Shown here: positions 44,853 to 54,420 of the stretch, piece after piece
Layout: each line of letters begins with the position of its first letter
How positions within the stretch are numbered: position 1 is the first letter of the stretch
Source: Cryobacterium glucosi
Lineage (GTDB): Bacteria > Actinomycetota > Actinomycetes > Actinomycetales > Microbacteriaceae
Assembly: GCF_004402235.1 (NCBI RefSeq)
Contig: NZ_SOFS01000019.1
Location: forward strand, 372,001-436,000
DNA: 64,000 nt
Direction of reading: 5' to 3'
The notes under the pieces: generated by a model
Told to the model about the DNA's origin: nothing
Databases searched by the model: none
Seen by the model: only the letters and a program-made list of their open reading frames with translations
Position numbers and translations under genes: made by a program

Positions 44853-45887
44853 TCAGGATCGCGGGGAGGCCCCTGGCCGATCCGGCGGCGGTGCGATCGA
44901 GCCGCGCTCGTAGAAACGCGGAGGGACGAGCTCGATACGGGGTTCGATCGGACCGCTCACCTGCTCGATCGCGAGCGTGACCGCGCGCCAGCAGGAGTCG
45001 GCGGCGACGAGCGGAATCGTGTCGAGCGGAGGCTCGAAGTGATCGGTCTCGAAGCTCGCGCAGGCCGCAAGCACGGAGAGATCCCGCGGCACCCGCAGGC
45101 CGCGTTCCCGCAGCACGTCCAGAACCGCGGTGTGTATGCTCTCCTCGGCATGGAGGACGAGCGCCGTCATGTCCGGGCGCTCCGCGAAGAGCGCATCGAG
45201 GGCGATCCGGACGCTCGGGCCGTCCCGTTCGGGCATCACGAACGCCGTCTCGACCCCGTGGGCCGCAGCGGCCGCGAAGAAACCGTCGCGGAACCGGGGC
45301 GGGAAATTCGAGCCGCGGGCATAGACGCCGGGAGAGTGCCCGATCAGGCCGATCGACCGGTGCCCGGCTGCCACCAGCTTCTCGACCGCGAGCGCCGCAG
45401 CGGCCTCGAAGTCGAGGTCGACGCAGACGAGACCGGCAGCATCCCGGGGAATCCCGATGAAGGTCGCCGGCACGCCGAGCTCGCGGATGACCGCGACCCT
45501 GTCGTCATCGCCCGCGACGTCGAGCACGATGATGCCGTCGACGAGGCTGCTCGACGCCACCCGGCGCAGTCCGCTCGTCGCCTCGTCCTGGGTGAGCAGC
45601 AGCACGTCGTAGTCGTGTTCGCGGGCGGCTTGCGCGACCGCGAGCACGAAGGCCATGTGGGCCGGCGCATAGGTGTCCGCGTGAAAAGGCGCCGTGAGGG
45701 CGAAGATGTTGGTGCGGGTGCCCGCGAGCATCCTGGCCCCCGCGTTCGGACGATAGCCGAGACTCTCCACGGCATCGAGGACGCGCACGCGCGTGGATGC
45801 CGCGATCGACCGCTTGCCGGACAGCGCGTAGGACACCGTGCTGATCGAGACACCGGCAACCCGCGCAACATCGTGGATGCTCGCCAT
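44853..45887 (-). CDS. LacI-family transcriptional regulator (next to GH43)
   Basis: A 344-residue LacI repressor. HTH: MASIHDVARVAGVSISTVSY; hinge near RPNAGARMLAGTRTN; effector domain to the C terminus with GHRSIGLIGHSPG. GAGG lies 8 nt before the chosen ATG; the longer upstream frame runs into the divergent control region and is not homologous. It is divergent from the GH43 gene and may control that gene or the xyloglucan operon, whose CGAAACGCTTCGA sites have no other obvious partner nearby. Confidence 0.9.
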   Translation of the reverse strand: MASIHDVARVAGVSISTVSYALSGKRSIAASTRVRVLDAVESLGYRPNAGARMLAGTRTNIFALTAPFHADTYAPAHMAFVLAVAQAAREHDYDVLLLTQDEATSGLRRVASSSLVDGIIVLDVAGDDDRVAVIRELGVPATFIGIPRDAAGLVCVDLDFEAAAALAVEKLVAAGHRSIGLIGHSPGVYARGSNFPPRFRDGFFAAAAAHGVETAFVMPERDGPSVRIALDALFAERPDMTALVLHAEESIHTAVLDVLRERGLRVPRDLSVLAACASFETDHFEPPLDTIPLVAADSCWRAVTLAIEQVSGPIEPRIELVPPRFYERGSIAPPPDRPGASPRS

Positions 45888-45972
45888 GGCGCCGACCTCG
45901 CTTCCCGATAATAAATGTCTTGTCGCACAGTCTGACCCATGAACCAACGGACCAGAACCACCCCGTCCCGGA

Positions 45973-45993
45973 TTTGTTGTGAGAATCGACTTA
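45973..45993. promoter_or_regulatory. Weak candidate XylR operator upstream of GH43
   Basis: TTTGTT, 8 bp, CGACTTA. The left half is exact and the right half matches 5 of 7 consensus bases. It lies about 50 bp before the GH43 start, between the GH43 and LacI genes. On its own it would not be convincing. Confidence 0.35.
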
Positions 45994-46045
45994 AACGGGT
46001 CAGGGGTCACGGATGCCGACGGTCCGGTCACTAGGGTGGTCAAGC

Positions 46046-47635
46046 ATGACGGTCTTCGCGAATCCGGTCCTGCCCGGAATGTACCCCGATCCCTCGGTCT
46101 GCCGGGTCGGCGACACCTTCTACCTCGCCAATTCGTCGTTCGAGTACTTCCCCGGTCTCCCACTGCACTCGAGCACCGACCTCGTCACCTGGACACCCCT
46201 CGGCCACGCGATCGACCGCACCGGGCAGGCCGGCCTGCTCGACCTCGCCGGGGTGCCGGACTCCGGCGGCCTCTACGCGCCGACCCTGCGCCATCACGAC
46301 GGTCTTTTCTTCCTCGCCTGCACCGTCGTCGGCGGCGCGGCGGACGCGTCGTTCTTCCTCACCACGACCGACCCGGCCGGGCCCTGGTCCGATCCGGTGT
46401 TCCTCGAGGGCGCGCGCGGCATCGATCCGACGGTCTTCTTCCACGAGGGCAGGGTCTGGTGGGCCGGCTGCCGCCTCGTCGAACCCGGCGCATACCCCGG
46501 CCAGACCGAGATCTGGCTCCGCGAGCTCGACCCGGTCGCCGGGCGACTCTTCGGCCAGGAGCACATCCTCTGGAATGGCGCGGTTGCCGGGGCGGTGTGG
46601 GCGGAGGGCCCGCACCTCTTCGCGCACGACGGGTGGATCTACCTCCTCGCCGCCGAGGGCGGCACCGAACGGAACCACGCCGTCTCGGTCGCCCGCTCCC
46701 GGTCCGTCACGGGCCCATACGTCGGGAACCCCGGCAACCCGATCCTCAGCCACCGCCAGCTGGGAGCCACCGCGAGCGTGCAGAACGTCGGGCACGCCGA
46801 CCTCGTCGAGGCAGGGGACGGCTCCTGGTGGGCCCTCGCCCTCGGCGTGCGCAGCCGCGCGGGCGGGCACGTGCTCGGACGGGAGACCTTCCTCGCGCCC
46901 GTCGCCTGGGAGTCCGGCTGGCCCGTGGTCAACCCGGGTGCAGGCCGGCTCGGCGAGCGCGGAAGCACACCGTTCACGAGCGCGGATGCGCCGACCCCGG
47001 CCGAACTGCATGACACATTCCCGGTCGGGCCGCTCGCGGCGCACTGGCTCGGCGTGCGCGGGCCGGTGCCGGGAGCGCACACCTCTGCGGCAGAGTTGCA
47101 CCTCGAGCCTCCTGCGCCGCCGGCCCCGGACCCGGCCGGGTCGACATCGGCGCCACGACCCGCGACGAGGACGCCGGCCGCGTTCCTGGGGTACCGGTTG
47201 CGGCATCCCGACGTGCGGGCCGGTCTCCGCCTGGTGCTGCCGTACCCCGGGGTCACGGCCGGGCTCGCCCTGCGGCAGAGCGAGAACTTCGGCCTGCGCA
47301 TCGAGCTCGCGCACGCGCCGGCCGGCTGGACTGCGACCGCGATCGCGCGCGCGGACGGGGCTGACACGGTCCTCGGCAGCGTGCCGCTCGACCCCGTCGC
47401 ACCGGGCTCCCTGCTCGACCTCACCGCGGAGCTGTCTGCGGCGGGGGTCGCTTTCACGGTCACGGTCGCCGGCGAGACGCGCGTCGTCGCCGTGACGGAT
47501 GCCGCCCTCCTGACGACCGAGCGCGCCGGCGGCTTCGTGGGCACCGTCGTCGGGCCCTTCGTGAGCGGCGAGCCCGGCCACCCGGTCACGGTCACCGGCT
47601 TCGACTACGTGCCGACGGCATCCGCCACGCCCTGA
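46046..47635 (+). CDS. Glycoside hydrolase family 43 (beta-xylosidase/alpha-L-arabinofuranosidase type)
   Basis: A 529-residue inverting GH43 enzyme acting on xylo- or arabinoxylo-oligosaccharides. The five-bladed propeller begins NPVLPGMYPDPSVCRVGDTFY with the base Asp at D15. The pKa-modulating Asp is in GARGIDPTVFF (D127) and the general acid Glu in VWAEGPHLFAHDG (E187). A C-terminal beta-sandwich (about residues 330-529), the second domain of xylan beta-1,4-xylosidases, includes DTFPVGPLAAHWLGVRGPV. There is no signal peptide. AGGGTGG lies 6 nt upstream of the ATG. It is divergent from a LacI gene. Confidence 0.92.
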   Translation: MTVFANPVLPGMYPDPSVCRVGDTFYLANSSFEYFPGLPLHSSTDLVTWTPLGHAIDRTGQAGLLDLAGVPDSGGLYAPTLRHHDGLFFLACTVVGGAADASFFLTTTDPAGPWSDPVFLEGARGIDPTVFFHEGRVWWAGCRLVEPGAYPGQTEIWLRELDPVAGRLFGQEHILWNGAVAGAVWAEGPHLFAHDGWIYLLAAEGGTERNHAVSVARSRSVTGPYVGNPGNPILSHRQLGATASVQNVGHADLVEAGDGSWWALALGVRSRAGGHVLGRETFLAPVAWESGWPVVNPGAGRLGERGSTPFTSADAPTPAELHDTFPVGPLAAHWLGVRGPVPGAHTSAAELHLEPPAPPAPDPAGSTSAPRPATRTPAAFLGYRLRHPDVRAGLRLVLPYPGVTAGLALRQSENFGLRIELAHAPAGWTATAIARADGADTVLGSVPLDPVAPGSLLDLTAELSAAGVAFTVTVAGETRVVAVTDAALLTTERAGGFVGTVVGPFVSGEPGHPVTVTGFDYVPTASATP

Positions 47636-47638
47636 CCG

Positions 47639-47723
47639 AACCGATTCGACGGGGATTCTGCCCGGAAAGCCCTTCACACCCGCTCCCCCGCGAAATGGAC
47701 CAGAAGAGTCCGTCGAATCGGTT
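47639..47723. repeat. Palindromic repeat family B, intact copy
   Basis: An 85-bp element with perfect 14-bp ends (AACCGATTCGACGG and its complement) in the convergent gap between GH43 and a LacI gene. Related elements or parts occur at 23837-23862, 26633-26714 and, within xylB, 56501-56578. Confidence 0.75.
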
Positions 47724-47728
47724 GGGAG

Positions 47729-48757
47729 TCAGGCGAGAGGGGCCGTGCTGTGCCGCGTGACGAGGCTCGTCGCAAGATCCATCCGCTGCACGGTGCCGCC
47801 AGGGGAATGCCGCATGCTGACCGCGAGATTCGCCGCGGCCTCCGCCATCTCGGTGAGCGGCTGCCGGATCGTCGTGAGCGGCGGCCCGACCCACCGGGCG
47901 AGGGGGAGGTCGTCGTAGCCGACGACCGAGAGATCGGCAGGGATGAGCAGCCCCAGCGCCCTGGCCGCCTCGTACACGCCCATGGCCTGGAGGTCGCTCC
48001 CCGCGAAAATGGCGGTCGGCCGGTCCGGCCGGTCGAGCAGCTCGACCGCGCGCACCCGGGCCCCCTCCGGGTGGAAGTCACCGTCGAGCACGAGGGAGGA
48101 GTCGTAGGCGATTCCGGCCGCTTCGAGCGCGGCACGGTACCCGCCGATCCGCGCGACCGAACACAGCATGTCGACCGGACCCCCGATCATGCCGATCCGG
48201 GTGTGCCCGAGGTCGATGAGGTGCCGGGTCGCCGCGAGGCCGCCCGACCAGTTCGCCGAGCCGATCGAGGGAACGTCCGGGGTCGGCTCCCCCGCCGGGT
48301 CGACGACCACGAAGGGGATACCGCGGGTCGCGAGCTTCTGCTTCTGCTCCCCTGAGAGGTCCGAGAAGACCAGGATCACGCCGACCGGATTGCGGGCGAT
48401 CACGCCGTCGATCCATTCCACGGACGGCGCGTGCCTGTCGCCGCTCTCGGTGAGGACGATGCTGAGCCCGTTCGCCCGCGCGACGCGCTCGACCCCGCGG
48501 ATGATCTCGATCGCCCAGACGCTCTCGAGCTCGTGGAAGACGAGCTCGAGCAACGGCGCGGAAGCTGCGGCGTCGCCGCGGCGGCTGTACCCGTTGCGGG
48601 AGAGCAGCTCTTCGACCCGGGTGCGCGTCGCCGGGGCGACGTCGCCGCGGCCGTTGAGCACCTTGGACACGGTGGAGAGCGACACGGCCGCGAGCGCGGC
48701 GATCGCCGACAGGGTCACGCGGTCCGGACTCTCCCGGCTTTCTTCGACGATCGACAT
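47729..48757 (-). CDS. LacI-family transcriptional regulator (GH3 operon)
   Basis: A 342-residue LacI repressor. HTH: TLSAIAALAAVSLSTVSKVLN near residue 14, hinge SRRGDAAASAP, then a ligand-binding domain with GHTRIGMIGGPV and SVVGYDDLPLARW. The ATG at 48757 was preferred to an upstream in-frame ATG. It is divergent from the binding-protein gene of the GH3 operon, 135 bp away, and therefore the likely local regulator of that operon. Confidence 0.9.
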   Translation of the reverse strand: MSIVEESRESPDRVTLSAIAALAAVSLSTVSKVLNGRGDVAPATRTRVEELLSRNGYSRRGDAAASAPLLELVFHELESVWAIEIIRGVERVARANGLSIVLTESGDRHAPSVEWIDGVIARNPVGVILVFSDLSGEQKQKLATRGIPFVVVDPAGEPTPDVPSIGSANWSGGLAATRHLIDLGHTRIGMIGGPVDMLCSVARIGGYRAALEAAGIAYDSSLVLDGDFHPEGARVRAVELLDRPDRPTAIFAGSDLQAMGVYEAARALGLLIPADLSVVGYDDLPLARWVGPPLTTIRQPLTEMAEAAANLAVSMRHSPGGTVQRMDLATSLVTRHSTAPLA

Positions 48758-48801
48758 GGCCTCATTCTTCCCCGAAGCCTCGGCTCCGTGCATCCGTTTG
48801 G

Positions 48802-48822
48802 TTTGTCGCTTGACGCAACAAA
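48802..48822. promoter_or_regulatory. Candidate XylR operator overlapping the GH3-operon promoter
   Basis: TTTGTC, 8 bp, CAACAAA, embedded in a wider dyad (GGTTTGT ... ACAAACC, 48800-48824). It covers the -35 element of the promoter at 48810-48838, which suggests direct repression. It could alternatively belong to the divergent LacI regulator. Confidence 0.6.
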
Positions 48823-48838
48823 CCCTGCGCCATAGACT
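48810..48838 (+). promoter_or_regulatory. Sigma-70-type promoter of the GH3 operon
   Basis: TTGACG at 48810-48815, a 17-bp spacer and TAGACT at 48833-48838, 55 bp before the binding-protein start codon. Confidence 0.65.
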
Positions 48839-48892
48839 CCAGTCATCCTAATCACTTTCGGCAACTTCGCCGAAACTTTCGAGAGGCGTTCA

Positions 48893-50200
48893 ATGTCGAA
48901 CACGAGCAGGTGGCTCAAACGAGCCGTCGCCGCATCCGCAGTAATCGCGTTGGGAGTCACGCTCTCCGCGTGCTCCGGCGCATCAGGCAGCACAGCCAAC
49001 AGCAACCGTCCGGAGAATGTCATCCACGTCGCCGTCTACGGAGACGCGGGCAACACCGTCGAGCAGGCCATGGTCGACAAATTCAACGCCACCTCCAAGG
49101 TCCAGGTCATCCTCGACAGGATCCCCGGCGCCAATTACCAGCAGAAGCTCCAGACGATCATCAGCACCGACGCGGCGCCCGACGTCTTCTTCAACTGGGG
49201 CGGCGGCAGCATCCAGCCGTTCGTGAAGGCCAACCTCCTCCTCCCCCTCACCGACATGATCAAGTCGGACCCGGCCCTCGAGTCGAGCTTCCTGCCCTCG
49301 GTCTTCAACGCCGCCGCGATCGACGGCGTGCCGTACGGCATCCCGATGCGCGGCACCCAGCCGGTCATCCTGTTCAACAACAAGCAGGTCCTGACGGATG
49401 CGGGAATCACCGCCCCGAAGACGTGGGACGACCTGCTCGCCGACGTCAAGGTCCTCACGGCGAAGGGCATCACCCCGATCGCCCTCGGCGGCGCCGACCA
49501 GTGGCCGACCCTGATGTGGTTCGAGTACCTCTTCGACCGTGTCGCCGGCCCCGACCTCCTCACGAAGGCCATCGGCGGCGACACCACCGTCTGGGACTCC
49601 GCCGACGGCAAGGCAGCACTCACCAAGCTCAAGTCCCTCATCGACGCGGGCGCCTTCGGCACCAACTTCGACTCCGTGAGCTTCGTCGACGGCGGCTCGC
49701 CCGCTCTGCTCCGCACCGGCAAGGCCGCCTTCGAGCTCATGGGCTCGTGGGAGTACTCCACCCAGCAGACCGCGGACAAGGCGTGGACCGAAGCCAACCT
49801 CGGCTACACCGGCTTCCCGTCGATCGCCGATGGCAAGGGTGACGGCGCCGACCTCGTCGGCAACACGAACAACTACTACTCGGTCATCAAGGCCACCCGC
49901 TACCCGGACACCGCCCGCGACTTCCTGAAGCTGATGTACTCCGACGAGTTCGTCCAGGCCCAGCTCGGCATCGGCAACCTCCCCACGACGACCACGACCG
50001 AGAAGTTCCTCGACCAGGCCGCCGACCCGGCATACGCGACCTTCCAGTTCAACCTGGTCAAGGACGCACCCGCGTTCCAGCTCTCCTGGGACCAGGCTTA
50101 CCCCCAGTCGGCATCCGCCGACATGAAGACCGCGGTCTCGCAGTTCTTCACCGGCAAGCTCGACGTCGCCGGCTTCATCTCCGCGATGCAGGCACTCTAG
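48893..50200 (+). CDS. Sugar ABC transporter substrate-binding lipoprotein (GH3 operon)
   Basis: A family 1 solute-binding lipoprotein of 435 residues. The lipobox is TLSAC near residue 27. The mature domain has NVIHVAVYGDAGNTVEQAMVD, DAAPDVFFNWGGGSIQPF, VPYGIPMRGTQPVILFNN and ELMGSWEYS. GAGAGG lies 6 nt before the ATG. It is followed after 10 nt by the MalF gene, without the stem-loop found after the other binding-protein genes. The linked GH3 and xylose genes suggest xylo- or gluco-oligosaccharides as ligand. Confidence 0.92.
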   Translation: MSNTSRWLKRAVAASAVIALGVTLSACSGASGSTANSNRPENVIHVAVYGDAGNTVEQAMVDKFNATSKVQVILDRIPGANYQQKLQTIISTDAAPDVFFNWGGGSIQPFVKANLLLPLTDMIKSDPALESSFLPSVFNAAAIDGVPYGIPMRGTQPVILFNNKQVLTDAGITAPKTWDDLLADVKVLTAKGITPIALGGADQWPTLMWFEYLFDRVAGPDLLTKAIGGDTTVWDSADGKAALTKLKSLIDAGAFGTNFDSVSFVDGGSPALLRTGKAAFELMGSWEYSTQQTADKAWTEANLGYTGFPSIADGKGDGADLVGNTNNYYSVIKATRYPDTARDFLKLMYSDEFVQAQLGIGNLPTTTTTEKFLDQAADPAYATFQFNLVKDAPAFQLSWDQAYPQSASADMKTAVSQFFTGKLDVAGFISAMQAL

Positions 50201-50210
50201 GTAACTGACC

Positions 50211-51128
50211 ATGAAGCGTCCAACCACCGGGCGCTCACGGCACTCGGGCGGCCCCAACGTGGGCCGCCCGGGCTTCGCCTGGGCCCTCCCCGCCACAATC
50301 TTCTTCGCCCTCTTCGCGATCGTCCCCCTCATCGGCGTCGCGGTGATGTCCTTCACGAGCTGGAGCGGCCTCGGCTCTCCCGAGTTCAACGGGCTCGACA
50401 ACTGGAACAAGCTCCTCGGCGACAAGGTCATGATGCAGAGCCTCTGGCTGAGCGCCCTGCTCACCCTGCTCGGCGTCGTCATCCAGACCCCGCTCAGCAT
50501 CCTGCTCGGCGTCTGGGCTGCGGGACAGCAGAAGAACCGCGCCGTCCTCTCCGCGATCTACTTCATCCCGCTGCTGCTCTCCTCCGCGGCCGTCTCGGTG
50601 CTCTGGCGGGCCCTGCTCGACCCGAACTTCGGCATCCCCGGCCAGCTGGCCGGGATCTTCGGCGGCGACGGCAACCTGCTCGGCAGCCAGGCCGGCGCGA
50701 TCGCCGTGCTGACCTTCGTCGGCGCGTGGCAGTTCACCCCGCTGCACACCCTGCTCTACCAGGGCGCTGCCCGGTCGGTCCCGCCCGTGCTCTACCAGGC
50801 CGCCGAGATCGACGGCGCAGGCACGATGCGCAAGTTCTTCAGCATCACCCTGCCGCAGCTGCGCAACACCATCGTGACCTCCGGCATCCTGATGGTCGTC
50901 GGCGGCCTCACCACCTTCGACACCGTGCTCATCCTGACCAAGGGCGGGCCGGGCACCGACACCACCATCACGCCGTACTACATGTACCGGAAGGCGTTCC
51001 AGTCCTTCGACTTCGGCGTCGGCAGCGCGATCGCGCTCGTCCTCGTGGTCATCGCGACGGCCATCTCGCTCATCATGGTCAGGGCGACCGGCTACGACAA
51101 GATGAACAGCGCCCAGGAAGGCATCTGA
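50211..51128 (+). CDS. Sugar ABC transporter permease, MalF type (GH3 operon)
   Basis: A 305-residue CUT1 permease. The first membrane segment is FAWALPATIFFALFAIVPLI near residue 22. The EAA-like loop reads QAAEIDGAGTMRKFFSITLPQL, and KGGPGTDTTITPYYMYRKAF follows near the C terminus. Its TGA stop overlaps the ATG of the MalG gene by one base (TGATG). AGGTAA lies 6 nt before the start. Confidence 0.92.
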   Translation: MKRPTTGRSRHSGGPNVGRPGFAWALPATIFFALFAIVPLIGVAVMSFTSWSGLGSPEFNGLDNWNKLLGDKVMMQSLWLSALLTLLGVVIQTPLSILLGVWAAGQQKNRAVLSAIYFIPLLLSSAAVSVLWRALLDPNFGIPGQLAGIFGGDGNLLGSQAGAIAVLTFVGAWQFTPLHTLLYQGAARSVPPVLYQAAEIDGAGTMRKFFSITLPQLRNTIVTSGILMVVGGLTTFDTVLILTKGGPGTDTTITPYYMYRKAFQSFDFGVGSAIALVLVVIATAISLIMVRATGYDKMNSAQEGI

Positions 51129-51946
51129 TGAAGCCCAGACCGAATTACTTCGCCGGGGCCGGCAGCATCATCTGGCTCCTGATCGTCCTCGTCCCGATCT
51201 ACGTCATGGTCACGGCGACGATCCAGACGCAGCAGGGCTACGCATCCGCCGGCCCGTTGTCTCTGCCGAGCTCGTTCACCCTCGACAATTTCGGCGCCCT
51301 CGTCACGGGCGGGTTCCTCACCTACGTGTGGAACACCGTCATCGTCACGGTGAGCGTCGTCGCGATCGTCGTGCTCGTCGTCCCACCGCTCTCCTACGCG
51401 GTCGTCCGCAGCCGCAGCCGGGGCATCTCGCTGATCTTCCGCACCTTCCTGCTCGGACTCGCGATCCCGGCCCAGGCCGTCATCGTGCCGATCTTCTACC
51501 TGATCTCGGTCGCCGGGCTCTACGACAGCCTGATCGGCATCATCCTGCCGACGGCGGCGTTCTGCCTGCCGATCTGCACCCTGATCCTGACCGGCAGCAT
51601 GCGCGACATCACCCCGGAGCTCTACGAGGCCATGGCCATGGACGGTGCGACGCCGATGCGCAGCTTCTTCCAGCTCGTGCTTCCCCTCTCCAAGAGCGGC
51701 ATCTCGACGATCATCGTCTTCTCCGCGCTGCAGGCCTGGAACGGCTTCCTTTTCCCCCTGATCCTGACCCAGTCGGCCTCGACCAAGGTGATCACCCTCG
51801 GACTGTTCGACTTCCAGTCGCAGTACGGTGTCAACATTCCGGGGCTGATGGCGGCCGTGCTGCTCTCGATACTCCCGGTTCTCTTCGTGTACCTATTCGC
51901 CCGGCGCGCCCTTGTTCAGGGCCTCATGGGCGTCGGAGGCAAGTAA
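51128..51946 (+). CDS. Sugar ABC transporter permease, MalG type (GH3 operon)
   Basis: A 272-residue CUT1 permease. It begins with a short cytoplasmic tail and a membrane segment (SIIWLLIVLVPIYVMVTATI). The EAA loop is EAMAMDGATPMRSFFQLVLPLS, and ALQAWNGFLFPLILTQSAS is a family block. The ATG overlapping the MalF stop was chosen; the longer upstream frame is a shadow. It ends 2 nt before the GH3 start, with GGAGG for GH3 inside its last codons. Confidence 0.92.
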   Translation: MKPRPNYFAGAGSIIWLLIVLVPIYVMVTATIQTQQGYASAGPLSLPSSFTLDNFGALVTGGFLTYVWNTVIVTVSVVAIVVLVVPPLSYAVVRSRSRGISLIFRTFLLGLAIPAQAVIVPIFYLISVAGLYDSLIGIILPTAAFCLPICTLILTGSMRDITPELYEAMAMDGATPMRSFFQLVLPLSKSGISTIIVFSALQAWNGFLFPLILTQSASTKVITLGLFDFQSQYGVNIPGLMAAVLLSILPVLFVYLFARRALVQGLMGVGGK

Positions 51947-51948
51947 TC

Positions 51949-54345
51949 ATGACCGACACACTCTCCCCAGCCCCTTCCTCGGTGGATGCAGCGCCGCACG
52001 CCTGGCAGGACACCGCGCGCTCCCCCGCCGAGCGCGTCGACACCCTCCTCGCCGCGATGACCCTGCGCGAGAAGGTCGCCCAGCTCTACGGAGTCTGGGT
52101 CGGCGCCTCCAACGACGGCGGCGGCGTCGCCCCGTACCAGCACGACATGGAGGACGTCCTCGACCTCGACGCCCTCCTGCCGCACGGCCTCGGCCAGCTG
52201 ACCCGGCCGTTCGGCTCCGGGCCCGTCGACGCCGCCGTCGGCGTCGTCTCCCTCGCGCGCAGCCAGCGTCGCATCGTCGCGGCCGGCCGCTTCGGCATCC
52301 CCGCCCTCGCCCACGAGGAGTGCCTCGCCGGCTTCACCGCGTGGGGCGCGACCGCATACCCGGTGCCGCTGGCCTGGGGCGCGACCTTCAACCCCGGCCT
52401 CGTGCAGGAGATGTCGGGCCGGATCGGCGCGAGCATGCGCTCCGTCGGGGTGCACCAGGGCCTCGCCCCCGTTCTCGACGTCGTACGCGACGCCCGCTGG
52501 GGCCGCGTCGAGGAGACCATCGGAGAGGACCCGATCCTCGTCGGCACCATCGCGACCGCCTATGTGCGCGGTCTCGAGTCCGCCGGCATCGTCGCGACCC
52601 TCAAACACTTCATCGGTTACTCCGCATCGAAGGCCGGCCGCAACCTCGCCCCCGTCTCGATCGGCCGCCGCGAATTCAACGACGTGCTCGTCCCGCCGTT
52701 CGAAATGGCGGTGCGCGAGAGCGGGGTCCGCTCCGTGATGCACGCGTACACCGACATCGACGGCGTGCCGACCGCCGCAGACCCGACCCTGCTCACCGGG
52801 CTCCTCCGCGACACCTGGGGCTTCACCGGAACGGTCGTCGCCGACTACTTCGGCATCGCCTTCCTGAAGACCCTGCACGCGATCGCCGAGACCTGGGGGG
52901 ATGCCGCGGTGCAGGCCCTCCGCGCCGGCGTCGACGTTGAGCTGCCGACCGTCAAGACCTTCGCGGAACCGCTCCTCGCCGAGATCGAGGCCGGCCGGCT
53001 CCCGACCGGCTACATCGACCGCGCAGCCCGGCGCGTGCTGCTGCAGAAGCTCGACCTCGGCCTGCTCGACGCCGACTGGTCGCCGCTCCCGGCCGGCTGG
53101 ACCGAGACCGACCTCGCCGACGTCGAGGCCGTGCGCGGGCGGGTCGATCTTGATCCCGCCGCGAGCCGGAGCGTCGCGCGCCGGATCGCCGAACAATCGG
53201 TTGTGCTGCTGACGAACGACGGCCTGCTGCCGCTCGCGCCGGCATCCACCGGCTCACCGCTGCGGATCGCGGTCGTCGGCCCCAATGCCGACGACGCGCT
53301 CAACCTGCTCGGCTGCTATTCGTTCCCCGGCCACGTCGGCACCCTGCACCCCGAGGTGCCGATCGGAATCGAAATCCGCACCGTGCTCGAAGCAGTTCGC
53401 ACTGAGTACCCCCTGGCGACCGTGACATACTCGCCCGGCGTCACCGTCGATGGGACCGACGAGGCCGGCATCGCGCCAGCGGCACGTGCCGCAGCCGACG
53501 CCGACCTCGTGATCATCGTGCTCGGCGACCGGCCCGGACTGTTCGGGCGCGGGACCAGCGGGGAGGGCTGCGACGCCGAGTCGCTCGAACTGCCCGGTCG
53601 GCAGTGGCGGCTGCTCGACGCGGTCCTCACGAGCGGAACCCCCGTCGTGACCGTGCTCGTCGCCGGACGCCCTTACTTCCTGCACGATGCACCCGAACGG
53701 TCAGCGGCCGTGTTGCAGTCGTTCTTCCCCGGCGAGGAGGGCGCCGGGGCACTCGCGGGCGTGATCAGCGGCCGGGTCAACCCGTCCGGCCGGCTGCCCG
53801 TGAGCGTACCGAACCACGCGGGCGGCCAGCCAGGCGGGTACCTCGCCGCGCCGCTCGGGAGCCGGAACGAGGTCTCCAACCTCGACCCGACCGCACGCTT
53901 CCCCTTCGGCCACGGTCTCGGCTACAGCCGATTCGAGTGGACCGATGCCGCGATCGGCGCGGCCTCGATGACCACGGATGCCGCAACGACGGTCACGCTC
54001 ACGGTCACGAACGCGGGTGCCCTCGCAGGGGCCGACGTGGTGCAGCTCTACCTGCACGACCCGGTCGCCTCGGTCGTGCGCCCGGTGAACCGGCTGATCG
54101 GCTACGCGCGGGTCGAGCTGGATGCGGGTGCGAGCGCACGCGTCGAGTTCACGGTGCACGCCGACCTGTCCGCGTTCACGGGCAGGGACGGCGACCGCAT
54201 CGTCGAACCCGGTGCTCTCGAGCTGCGGCTCGGGCACTCGAGCGCGCTCGTCGCCGCACCCCTCAACCTGCGGCTCACCGGGCCCGTGCGCACCGTCGAC
54301 CACACCCGCGCCCTCGTGGCCGCGGCGACCGTCGCCCCGCGCTGA
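51949..54345 (+). CDS. Glycoside hydrolase family 3 (beta-xylosidase/beta-glucosidase)
   Basis: A 798-residue GH3 enzyme acting on imported beta-linked oligosaccharides. The N-terminal barrel has DVVRDARWGRVEETIGEDP, LKHFIGYSASKAGRN and the nucleophile Asp in GTVVADYFGIAFL (about D299). The alpha/beta sandwich domain starts near IAVVGPNADDALNLLGCYSFPG. An Fn3-like domain (VVRPVNRLIGYARVEL) ends the protein. The sequence style is like bacterial beta-xylosidases/beta-glucosidases that process xylo-oligosaccharides; exact specificity is uncertain. No signal peptide is seen. GGAGG lies 9 nt upstream of the ATG. Confidence 0.92.
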   Translation: MTDTLSPAPSSVDAAPHAWQDTARSPAERVDTLLAAMTLREKVAQLYGVWVGASNDGGGVAPYQHDMEDVLDLDALLPHGLGQLTRPFGSGPVDAAVGVVSLARSQRRIVAAGRFGIPALAHEECLAGFTAWGATAYPVPLAWGATFNPGLVQEMSGRIGASMRSVGVHQGLAPVLDVVRDARWGRVEETIGEDPILVGTIATAYVRGLESAGIVATLKHFIGYSASKAGRNLAPVSIGRREFNDVLVPPFEMAVRESGVRSVMHAYTDIDGVPTAADPTLLTGLLRDTWGFTGTVVADYFGIAFLKTLHAIAETWGDAAVQALRAGVDVELPTVKTFAEPLLAEIEAGRLPTGYIDRAARRVLLQKLDLGLLDADWSPLPAGWTETDLADVEAVRGRVDLDPAASRSVARRIAEQSVVLLTNDGLLPLAPASTGSPLRIAVVGPNADDALNLLGCYSFPGHVGTLHPEVPIGIEIRTVLEAVRTEYPLATVTYSPGVTVDGTDEAGIAPAARAAADADLVIIVLGDRPGLFGRGTSGEGCDAESLELPGRQWRLLDAVLTSGTPVVTVLVAGRPYFLHDAPERSAAVLQSFFPGEEGAGALAGVISGRVNPSGRLPVSVPNHAGGQPGGYLAAPLGSRNEVSNLDPTARFPFGHGLGYSRFEWTDAAIGAASMTTDAATTVTLTVTNAGALAGADVVQLYLHDPVASVVRPVNRLIGYARVELDAGASARVEFTVHADLSAFTGRDGDRIVEPGALELRLGHSSALVAAPLNLRLTGPVRTVDHTRALVAAATVAPR

Positions 54346-54420
54346 AGCCCCGCCCGACCGGCCCGTTCCGGTCGCACCGATTGCCGGATGACGGTAGCGC
54401 GGCATCCGCTTTTCCCCTAA

